Part shown: positions 22,901 through 34,900 of the stretch, one piece after another
Numbering within the stretch: the first letter of the stretch is position 1
How the letters are laid out: each line of letters opens with the position of its first letter
NCBI GenBank assembly: GCA_947652115.1
Contig: OX393563.1
Coordinates: 982,016-1,046,015 of the forward strand
DNA: 64,000 nucleotides
Reading direction: 5' to 3'
Origin: Blastomussa wellsi
Taxonomy: Eukaryota; Cnidaria; Anthozoa; Scleractinia; Plerogyridae
Notes under the pieces: model-generated
Seen by the model: only the letters and a program-made list of their open reading frames with translations
Told to the model about the DNA's origin: nothing
The model's database searches: none
Program-made: the position numbers and the translations under genes

Positions 22901-25900
22901 TGCAAACTAAAAATCATTAAATCTAAGTTGCTTTAAAATGCTACGTAAACGATGAAAGCTAAAAAACCTAATAAAACGATGCATTTAGTAAAATATAAAT
23001 TTGAGACAGTAAACTAAAAGGTAATAAAAACTCGTGTGCAATGTGCTTATTTAAAGAGAGACTAAACGGATTCCAGCGTACTAGCTAGCCTTATTTCATT
23101 CGGTAAGTTGTTCCAGAGTATTGGAGCTGCAATAGAAAGGCCCTTCATCCATAGGGATCTTAAGGTAGTTAAACATTGCACCAGAAATTGCGATTTTGAA
23201 AACGTTTAGCCTTGTAGCAAAGATTTGAGTTCCAAAATGCACCAATTTTAGTGACTCTCACCTCTTCGCTTGTCTTTGCGATGTTCACAGGCTCCTTGTC
23301 ATTACTTTTGCCGCCATTCTCTGTAACCTTGGCAATCACCGTTTTTTGCCAAATGGGAGAACTGAAGTCTTTGATGACTTGTCCGTTAGGTGAAGAAGCA
23401 TCTTTGTCGCTGTAAGATGGCTCTTCTTGAAAATCCTTCAGCTAAAGATAAGGAAAGCAGCAATTTATCAAATAAATAGTTTTGTGTTTTGAAATTTCGT
23501 CTGCTCTGGAACAGAATTCAGTAATTTATATGAAGATTCGTGTATTTTGTGAACCAGTTATACAGCTCAAGCCTCCACCAAATTCTTGCCTTAATTCCTC
23601 AAAAAACCCACGTTTTAGAAACAAATTAATATACGGACTACATCGAAATAGTAATTCACTTCTGTGGTCATATTACCGTTTGCGACAATGCATCGAACTG
23701 TACAAGTTTGGTGTATGTACCATTTTTATTTACTATTTTAGAAATGTGGTGTATTTTTGTTAGGTACAAGGGCGGTCTAACTGCCAGAACTCGGCTAAAT
23801 GGACCACTCCATGAAATGAAAGTTTACTTTACTTTCCTTGGCATCACCGTATTCATTATAAATTTAGTAATCTTTAACGAGGCCTAAAATTGCATTCAAA
23901 TGAAAGGAAACCTTAAAATACAAGAAAAGCACCAAAGAGGTAACAAGAAACTGAGAAGAAACAGGTATGGCTTCGGATGGGGAAGATTGAAGAGGATTGT
24001 AATTAATAACTTGAAAGTTTTAATTTTCATGTTAAACTTTTTAAGATGTCTCTTCCATTAAAGGTACCAAATACTAGCACTCGTATTGCAATCAATACCT
24101 TGATCTTTAATCTTTCGAGTGAAGGGGAGGGAAGTAATTGTTTTTGATCTCTTTTCATCTGCAAAGTCTTCTTCTTCTCCGATGGAGGTGTTGGCTTCCC
24201 CTCACAAGAATCCTCCGCCGGTGTTGCCTCTGTCTCGTTTTCGTTATCTTCCTCGTTACTGTTGACAATTTTCCGCGGTTTTTCTTCAAAGCCGTCAACA
24301 CTGTAAAGAAAAGACTGAAGTTAGAAGAAAAGAAATAAGTACTTATGGCCTAAATTTTATTGCTATGATCAAGCATATTTTAAAAAGAGCTTCGTGTCGC
24401 TCCCAACATAACCACACGACATTGACACACGAGTGTTTTTCATCTCAATTTATTCCCATACCCAGACATCAGTCGAGAACCTTGGTTATCATATAGTAAC
24501 ACTTTAACGTATGCTCAAACATCTTCAATCTGTTTGGTGGCATCCACCGTTATGTATCACCTCGTTTCACTGATTACTTAACCCTGATGTTCCTTCCCGA
24601 AGCCTTTTCTAAAAATCCGCTAGGAATTCACTCGAAAACGTGCATTTGGGAATATATTTATACATTTGAGAATACATTTAGTTGAGGTACGTTTTCTGAA
24701 CTGTTGGCCTCACCTGTCGCGTGGTCTTCTCAAAGGAGTAGCATCTCCATTCATTTTGTCTATAAGCGGTTTCATGTTGTTTAATGTGTTATAGCGATTC
24801 ACTACGTCACGGACACGACCACTACTCCTTCCAAGCTGTTGAAGAAATTTTAAAACAAAGATTAGAGCGCTTTTTACTTGAGTGCTTTGGTTTGGCATTA
24901 GTACGCGGAATTATTCGGCTAAAAATTCTTGCGCCACTTTTTCAACCAATCAGTAAAACCAAAACCAATTCGGCTAACGTGTTTACATCCTTGTTGCCAC
25001 CCAATTCAGGTCATGTGATGATTCATTTGGGAGGTCACAATTGTGCAATTTGTCATAAACAACTGATTGCATACAAGTATGTACGAACAAAACAATTCTA
25101 GCCTCCCAAATGAATCATCACATGATCTGAATTGGGTAGCAACAAGGATGTAAACACGTTAGCCGAATAGGTCTATCGTAAGCCGCTCGAACAAGTTTTG
25201 CCGCGCTTCGCGCCGGCTACACCTACTTGCTTCGAGTTTTGACTGGTTCATTGGGTTGTCCGCGTCCTTTGTGATTGGCCAGAGTATAATTACTTTTATA
25301 CAATAACAAAATCAATGTGCGCGCTCTGATTGGTTAATCAGCTATGGTTTATTGTGCCGGTAAACCCATGGAAAAATCGCGCGTCTTCTGAATTATTATA
25401 TAAAAGCAATAGACCACACTTTCTGTGGGTTTATAGGGGTAATAACCCTATAAACCCACAGAACGTGTGGTCTATTGCTTAATGATTTGTTTTACGACAC
25501 TCAGTTGAAAATCGGCATATAGAAGACATAGACTAAGTGTGCAAGGTAATTGTACCGAGAGTAGCTTGTATTGAAATGAAAGCAGAAACTCGGGTGATCG
25601 AGGATTCGAACAAACGGGTATGATTACGGTAACCACTGAATCTTACCCACGATTCCTGTCTATTCATTCCTTGTTTGGGCATCATTCCATCAATCAAAAG
25701 AGGCGTTGCCAACAACAACATAGCGGCGTCTCGAACTGCTGACGTCACGGTGTGGTCTGGTGCTAATTCGTTTTCTTTGTCAAGCTCAGGACTCAGTGTT
25801 GACAGTACTGGCATAGCACGCCGAGCTAAAGGTGATAACCTGATTAATAAAAGCAATGAAGAGAAATAAGTTCAGCTACAGTTCGATTAATGGCAGGCGG

Positions 25901-28900
25901 ATAGGGTGCGCTCCAATCCACCGGTAGTGTAGTAGCTCTCTTAAGAGTATAATTCTATTGGTCCTCTAGTGCGGCCGTTGCTATTGTTTTAGGAGCTAGG
26001 GGCATTGTTGCTGTTGTTTGTTCTATTGTTTTCAGGCAGGGTATCGAGCCATTCATGTGAGAACTTACGAGAGGGATTAGAGGATCTATATGACGATACT
26101 AGGAGCACTGCTACTCCCCCCTATCAGATGTGGTCTGCTAGGGCATCGCACCCCAGCATTTTCTCGGGTTGTTCCAAACGTTCGCCGGTTCCCGATCGTG
26201 GCAGGGCTATTCCAAAGAACAAAATTGTACACATCCTGCACGCCAACAGTTGCTTTAAGTAGCAGCTTCAAACAAGAATTTTCTGCGGCCCACGAGAACA
26301 AAAACAATAGTATCACATGATCAGAAGTTTTGATCTTCGCGACCGAAACCAAGAATGCGTGAAACGGCTTAAAAGTTTTGCCATTTGAACATTTGGCGAC
26401 CACGCTTCTTAAAGAGTTTAAACAGGCGTCAACCAATTACTATATACAACCTGGATTTTACAGTAAGGGTTAGCTTTCTAGCGCATAGTGCCACGGTGAA
26501 TGATTGAAAATTTATCTTTGTATCACTTGCAATTAAACGTTTGGACAAGTAAATGAGCAGCTTGGGTATGGCTAGAAAAGATACTTACGCAGCTACTTCG
26601 TCTAGCAAGCTTTGTTTCTTGGATTTCTTGTTGGGCGGTGTAGTTTGTGGTTTGGATTGCGTTGCTCTTTTGTTATGTAGATTTTTTGCTTGCTCTCTCT
26701 TCTTTATCTCATCTTCTTTTTTCTTTCTCCTTTTCTCCTCTTCTTCTTTTCTCTTCTTTTCCTCTTCATGTTTCTTTTTCTCTTCATCCTTTTTCTTTCG
26801 TTCTTCGTCCTTTCTTTTCTTTTCTTCCTCTTTGTGCTTCTTTTTCTCGTCTTCTTTCTTGATCTTTGCCTTTTCTCCCATTTCCCTGTTGTCAGCTTTA
26901 TTCCTTCTGTTTTTCTCCCCCTCTTTGTTCGTTTGACCATTTTCAAGTTTTTCTCGTACTTCTTCGTCAGCCGCAATCTTTTCATTTCTTGTATTTTCAC
27001 TCATAATAGCCTCTCCTTTCGATCTGGCTTCCATTTCTCTAATGATATCCCTTGCCGACCTTCTCATGTACTGTTCTCGGGAAAACGAACCCGCAGGAGG
27101 CCTTTTCCAGGAATCTTCTCTCACAAAGTTCGTCTTTCCTTCCTCTCTTCGTTGCACACTCTTCAGAGTAACTTCGCTTCCAAATTTACTTTCAGTTTGC
27201 TCGTGTTGATCTCCCCGTTTCACCTTAAACAGTTCATTATCCTTGTCAGAGTGATAATCAGAATCTTCCGCAGTCTTTCGTTTCGGTTTGCTCTTCCCAA
27301 ACCCAAAGAATCCTTTCTTACGACGTGTTTCCTTTGGACTCTCCAGCTCGTCCTTCGAGGACGTTCTCTTTCTCGTTGTCTTTCTTCTTTTTTCCTTAAG
27401 CTCGTCGCCTGAACTGCCTATAGTAGAGCTTCTACCCCTTCTTGTTAAAGGACTTGCCGGAGCCTTTATCTTCACTCGCCTTGGTTTTGACTGGAAGACT
27501 TCATCATCACTCCCTACTGAACTTAATGTGTTAGTGCGAACTTTACTGTCCAGTGGTACAGAGCGTGTAGAGGACAGTGGCTTGTGTGACACCAGGTTTT
27601 CCAGACTGGATCCTGAAGTTGATCGCATTCTACTCGTCGCAAGGTCTGCACCAAGATGTGAACTTGCTCGGCCACGCTTCCGGCCTTTTGATGAAGTAAA
27701 TTTCGCTCCAGTGCTGATTCTTCTTCTGCGAGAAGCTGAAAAAAAAATATTGGTTCTTAGTAATTTAATAGCCCTGAGCACTTTGGACAGAGCAAAACGA
27801 AGTTCTGACATCTCTGGGACAAAGGAAGCCATATTAAATGCAATTTCCCAAGCAGACTCTCACTGAATGCAGGGTAGGTGTAGAGTTGTTTACAGACCAA
27901 GCTGCCCATCTGGCCGGAGCTTACCCCGGTTATCTCAGCATGAAGGCGGTTGCAGCATTTCTACCCATCTCTAGATGGAATGCTAGTCCAATTCCAAGGG
28001 TTACACCCCAGCATCAAATTTGCCCGTAGCCATTTATACACCTGGGTGAAGAGAGGCACTGTGAGAGTGAAGTGTCACAACGTAACGAAGAGCCCAACCA
28101 GTGCTCGAACCCGAACCTAGAGTACAGCGCACTTGTCCATTGGGCCACTGTGCCTCCCACACAGCGTAGGCCATGTAGTGGCGCTCAATTCTCGTTCGAC
28201 CGATCCTTCCAGTCCCAAGCTCCGGGCTTTCCTGGATTAATTATGGAACGAGGTCTCAGCTGAACGTTTAGTGCACGCCCACTGAATACGCCATCAGGCT
28301 ATCAGACTACTCTTGCTACTTCATACACAAATGTTATGAATCAAATTACCTTTGTTCAAGACTTCAGTCTGAGGACTTCCTACACTGAAGTCAGCATTAA
28401 CTGGATCATCAGTGTCAAACAGGTGATACACTTCACGGATCCGCTTGTGTGTGATGTGCAGATACCGTGTACTCGGGTTAATGGTGTATTTAGCGTGATC
28501 TTTGTGGAGATTCTCTGAACTTGTCCCCGATAGCAGACGATAGATGTTCTCTCGTTCACTGAGGATCTGAAGCGGTGGTTTGTCCTGCGCAAATGAACGG
28601 ATCGTCCATGCCGCATCCAGTGCACTCAGAACACCGCGGGCGCAGCCAGATCCTGTTGGCCAAAAAGGCTAAGAAAAGCAAATCGAAAACGTTACTTAAA
28701 CAAAATTCTAGAAGACATACATGATCAATATTTGACATTTGATAAGAGCTCTTGCACAGACTACGGACTGTATCCCTGGCCACTTCAAATAAGTTACGAA
28801 GAAACGCTTTCTCTGTCTAGACATGTTGTTATGCTGGCCCCAGAGGTTTTCTTCTTCTTCTGAAGCGAAGAAAAATCAAGGCAGAAGTCGAAGCTAGCGA

Positions 28901-31900
28901 GAGAAGAAAACTTCTCGTCACTTGGCGGTTCTTTGGGTGAGAATTATCATGATAAAAAAAGAGAAAATTCCTCTGGAACCAGGGCGGACATTTGTACAAA
29001 TTACGAGGAAAAAAAGACTTCTAATAAATTGCCGACTCCAAATAAATTTCAACTTCTTGGAAGACCTGATAACCTGAGAAGTAAATTCTCCCAAGAACTA
29101 TGGTAAAAAAATGTATCACAGACTAAAAGGAGATTTTCGATGCTGACCTCCAACAAACTGTCTCCCACTAGCCCCACCAGAAGTTTGCTTCCTTTTCTTT
29201 CTATGATCCTAGCGGCGTGTTCAGCTTTCTTGATTGACGTGAAGTCAAACGCAGCAATATCTGGCTGATTGTTTCCAACTATCTTCAGCTCCAGATTTCT
29301 CAGTGTTCCTTTTGTAGCATATTTCACCACGTCTGTCACATATTCCAGTAATTTAGAGTGGTCGATATTACTTGAAGCAAGAAGTTTTGCTGGGGCACCC
29401 AAGTCCTGCGTGAAGCAACGGAATGGAATAGAAACAAATGGAATGATCGTTGTAAATAACTTAGCGCAAATGGCATGTATCAATTCGTTTGTCTTCTAGT
29501 TCTTCGTTGGCCCTCCTGGGTGATTTCAAAAACGTTTTAGCTTTATCCTTCTTTCATTCCCCTTTTACTGACACAAACTGCATACAGACTTCTTACCTCT
29601 TTTAGAGCGCCTCTCTTAAGCAAGCTTGCCTTCCCAGCCGTCATAACAAAATAGTGTGTTTCGTCTTTGTAGTAAACGATGTTTTCCAGCTTGATTCCTT
29701 TCTGTTCATGCAGCTCATCAAAAAACTGTGGATTGAACTGATACGCAATCCCACTGATCTCCTCCACGTTAGCCTCATCTTCTGTGCAATGATTGACGAA
29801 GTTTGCCGTGATACCGATAGCCAATGTGCCTAAGAGAAACGTTTAATTCATAAATAAACAGCCGATTTTATCCTTTTAATAGTCATCTATTCCTCACCCC
29901 CCACTCGAACTTTTCAAAGTCTTGGCCAATTTTTCAGCCCCAGTACAAAACTCTCACCCTCTCTGAGTCCAATAAAAACGAAAAAGGAATGACTTCATCT
30001 TTTACGAAAAGGCACTCAGCAGACTAGAGCTAGGGCGCACACTTGGTCGGCGCCAGATGACCGTAAAAAGAGGTCCTAAGTTTTACTTTGTCAACAAGCA
30101 AAAAACTCGCACCACTCTCTAATCCAATCAGAAGCAAAGCCAAAGCTAATCGTGACTCGCTCGCACACGTTTTCCCGCGCTTTGCACGTTGCTTCAAGCT
30201 TCGAGGTTTTCTCTGGATTGCTCGTGTCCTTTGTGATTGGCCGAAGTGATCACTTTGGTTTTGCTTTTACGACACTAAATTGTGGAAAACTGCTCTAATC
30301 GTCGATTGCATTCAGTTCTCGAATGAACCACAACGCACGTGTCTGGAAGCATCTTGTCTCCAGATGAGTCTCAGAAGGCCGGGTAGGGGCGAATCTCCAG
30401 CCCCATCCCCCTTTCACAAGCCCTGATTACCCTCGTTTTTTTTATTAGAAGCGCACACGATCTAACAAACGATATTTCAGTGCAACAGAACTTCTACCAA
30501 ACCAAAACAATTATTCACTAACCTCTCATTTCAATCTGTTCAAAACCCGGAATAACGTTCTTTTTGCCATCAGCTCCAATTAGGACATCAAATTCATATT
30601 TACTAACAGGGTGGGACTCCGGAGACACTTTGCACTTCCAACCATCCTCCAGTGAATTAGGCTCTATCACGTGATCAAATGTGACGCCCGTGTACAGTTT
30701 GGCGCCAAAAATGAGCGCAGTTTTGAGAAGAATCGCTTGGAGTCGGCGGATACCTGAAAGAATAATCAGCATTAAAACTTTAGTAATAAAAGTACATCCG
30801 TAACAACAGACCTTCGTAATTTGTAAGTAAAATATTTTCGGAAGACTTAAAGGGGAAGCATCCTCAGAGACCCGGGACAGTTACTGGGGCCAGGGGAAAG
30901 TCAAAACGGCGAATTAAGGTGGCTCGATCGGATTTTTGAGTGACGATACCTTTCAACTTTGAGCAGCACGTGTACCACCATAGAGTATCCGACAGAAAAT
31001 CGATTGCTCCAGGTGCACTGGAGAAAGATCAAAGTTTCAAATGAAGTTAATTTTATCGTGATCGGAGTAACCATAGCAACGTAGTGACGTCATGCCCTAC
31101 TTTACTCGATACCGAATAACCTGTCATCAAGGGATAATTTTGGAAAACCCTTCCTGGATCTTTAACCTGGCATAACTTTCTTGAGGTCTGCGAAATTTAA
31201 AGAATTTTTATAAGAGCGATTTCGAGAAAATTTACGGTGAAGTTTTAAGGTGTTAAAATACAACAAAATCGTATTACTTCCTGAATGTTATTAAAAAGTT
31301 TGTTCACTAGGCCTGATGTAAGATGACTTTGGTCTGAAATAAACTGAACAGCATCCAATTACATTTGGTGAAAATCTTAGAAAAATCGTTCTATTCGATT
31401 TCTGATGAACTGGAGTGGAGTATTATTTTGCGTTTTCGTCAAAATTGACCCTACATTTATTAAAATGGTCGTTATTTGAAAAGCGGTACATAACTTTTTG
31501 AAAAAATATTTTTCAGGTAGATTAACCAATATTTAATATAATCCCCGAGTTTCAACTTCATTGAAATATTCTAAGGCTGTCAATTTGTAGCCTCAACTTT
31601 GGTAAACATTGCGCTTATTTTTCGGCTAGTCGCTTGTGGTTCTAATTATTATACCTATCCATTGTCTCTAATCTCCGTGCAACTGTACATTTCAATGCGT
31701 CATAAATTCATATATCGTTACAAAAGTAACAAAAATAAAAATCTTTGTTAAATCGGCTACAGATACAATTATATATCTAAGAATTTACAACGATATTTCT
31801 TTTTTCGTACAAGTTTTAACTCGTGAGAAAAATGCTGAAATTAATGAACAGCAGAGCCCGAGTGTTTCCTTCCTGTTATTTTCAACGCAGGAAGGAACTA

Positions 31901-34900
31901 GTACACACGCATCAGCTAATACTTAAATATCACCAAAACAAAACAGTGTGTCTACAATGATAATACCAGTTTAGTTTCTATTTCGTGTGTTTTGTAAGTG
32001 ACCGTCACAGTCAGTGTTTGGTGATTTTTTCCTGGTCGCTCGGCAAGAATAGAACATCCTGCTATGATTCACATTTATACAAAGTAACGGAATTCAATTT
32101 TGTAGTGTCCAAATGTTGCGTTGTTTTGCCTTTTTTGTCAAGCCAGGAAAGTTTAAATTCCAGTTAATAAAACCAAATATATGCCAGGAGTCAGTACCCA
32201 CAACGATAAAACTGCAAAGATTATTAAAAGGCGACAAGTCGCGGGGGGAAATTTGCTGCTGTTACAATTCAGTCGCCTGACGGGCGACATCATTTCATAA
32301 ATTTAGTGAAAACCTTCGTCGCTACGACATAACTTTGTCATTGCGATCTAGATTTGAAGCATGAATTCGAATCAGGGCCTGGTTTTGTACGCACTGCACA
32401 CGGAGAGACCATGCAGTCACTGCGATTTGCCGCACAGGGTGTCTTGGCCTTAAAAGATCTCGTTTGTTGTTTCTGGAACTTGAAAATGGATTCGATTGAT
32501 TTTGATATTAAATCGTCCCTTTGCTTTGCCATGGAAGATCAATAAACACGGTTGATTGTTATCTATTGAAGGCCTGCTGATACTGAATCAGTGTGGAGCA
32601 TCGCAATACAACTTCGCAACGTCAAGGTCAGGCAGACCACGCTGTGTTTCCTCGAGTCGGCTTTTTCAAAAGCTTTAACGAAGCTTTAGAAGTCTTATAT
32701 TAATTTAAATATTTTATTTTCTTTATTCGAGAGTGAAAATCTGGATAAAAAAACGGAAAATTCTTGAAGTAACAAAGAATTTAATTAGTGAGTACTCTAC
32801 AGTTTTAGTAAAGACAAAACATTATCGAACATATGAGCAACTCGCAACTGAGACATGTAAAACAGTAAAATAAGGGGCAATTTAACTTTCGTACCTCAAT
32901 GAAAGCGAGCCCGGGAAACGAGAGACAAGAAAAATCTTGTGATTTCACAACCCAAAACTATGTTTAATTAGCCTGCGAACAGGGTGACGGCTGATCGTAG
33001 GATAATGTTCAACAAGCAATCCAGCAAACTGCGTCCTTTCTTAAATATGCAAACAGTTGGTGCAGAAAATATGCTTCAATTATTTTTTACACATGTAACA
33101 CCAGGACTCCCAGGCTGGACTGGAGCCAAACTTATATCAGACTTCAATATTCCGTTATCCAGTGGATAACGCTATCCACTGAATAAATCACTATCCAGTG
33201 GATAGCGCTATCCACTGGATAAATCACTATCCAGTGGATAGCGCTATCCACTGGATAAATCACTATCCAGTGGATAGCGCTATCCACTGGATAAATCACT
33301 ATCCAGTGGATAGCGCTATCCACTGGATAAATCACTATCCAGTGGATAGCGCTATCCACTGGATAGTGATTTATTCAGTGGATAGCGCTATCCACTGGAT
33401 AAATCACTATCCAGTGGATAGCGCTATCCACTGGATAGTGATTTATCCAGTGGATAGCGTTATCCACTGGATAAATCACTATCCAGTGGATAGCGCTATC
33501 CACTGGATAGTGATTTATCCGATGGATAGCGTTATCAACCCTTAAAACCTGATCTTCCAATAGTCATTTTCAGTTCAAATGTAATATATACTACAATCGT
33601 TTGATGTGGTTAAATAAAAGGGTTGAATGTGTGATGCTTATTTTGTTTTGTTGAAACTGACAATGGGAAGAGGTTATTAATCACGCTCGAATTTTTCTAT
33701 CTTGGTTTTTAATTCGTCAGATAATTCTCAAGTGTCAGCATGTTTATTTCACAGCTCGAGGGCAGTAGCATAGACAGTTTTTGGTTTAAAGGGAAAAAAC
33801 ACTGCTCCCACTCCTTAATTAAAATGCCAATAAAAGTTACGGTTATTATTTATCTAGCTTTATTCGGGCAAATATTGATAGCCAAATTGTTCCATGGATT
33901 TGAATTTTGAATTTGTGATAAGATACGTCCAAGCTATCCATGCGCGGAAATTAAAGCACCAAAATTGTCATCGCTAAAATTATACTTGATACGTTTGCGT
34001 TTAATCTGACCTCTTTCGTTTAAAAAATCCCCATGAAAATTATCGCTTTCGTTCGTCACATCGATTTATAAACAATTTCAACAAATCCACAAAACAAGTG
34101 ATGTAGCTTAGGATTATGAAGGCTTATCGTGTTTGACACTGCGAACGTATTTCAAGGCGATCGCGGTCAGTTTAGTTTGTGGGCTACATTCAGGTAACAA
34201 GATTTCGCTTGTACAGAAAAAATAAAAGATGGTCTGTATAGCTTAGTAAATCCATGCGGCGGATTCGATCATTCGTTGGTCGTTCCTAGTCATAAAATTG
34301 CTTCTTTGACAATCAAGAAAACAAGTTTGGTTTCCAGTTATGTCATATGACGATAAGGAACTAGGAAGCCAGATCGGCTTATAATCGTTAAAAAATCGTT
34401 GTATGTTTGCAAAACAGTTGACGGATCGTATTTTAGGTCAGCATTGAAAACGGCGAAAGGAAATACCGATATTGTATTGTTGCTAAAACGCTATTCACGA
34501 ACGATAGTTCAATTAGCAGATACGTCGTGTAAAACACATACGCACTTATTACTCGCGGCCTATAAATACATTATTTTTACAAACCTGAAGTCGTCAGTGA
34601 AAATATACGCAAATTATATCAACACGGAAAACAATTAGTAACACACAAACATGAACTACTTACTGATGTGATCAATGGAACCAGAACAAAATTTCCCGTG
34701 GAATTTCTTTGCACCGAGCGAACGGAAATCCGTGAGTAAAAAAGGCCACAAATGCAGAACATTATTTCGTAAAAAAGATTCTCTCTTCTCCACAACCACA
34801 ACTTTAGCGCCGAGCAAGGCAACTTCAATAACAGTCCTTAGCCCGATTGGACCTGCACCGATGACTAATACATGAGTGTCTTCGCATATTTTTCCCTTGC

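Noticed and set aside
26553..27866. Long hydrophobic plus-strand ORFs ([10 protein letters not shown]...)
   Set aside because: They are antisense to the Lys/Glu-rich exon 6 of MICAL-PUB.
33155..33536. CRISPR-like spacing of 36-bp repeats
   Set aside because: There are no unique spacers, the unit is fully palindromic, and the context is a eukaryotic intron.
33144..33560. ORFs reading MDSAIHWIN... on both strands
   Set aside because: Translation of the palindromic 36-bp satellite.
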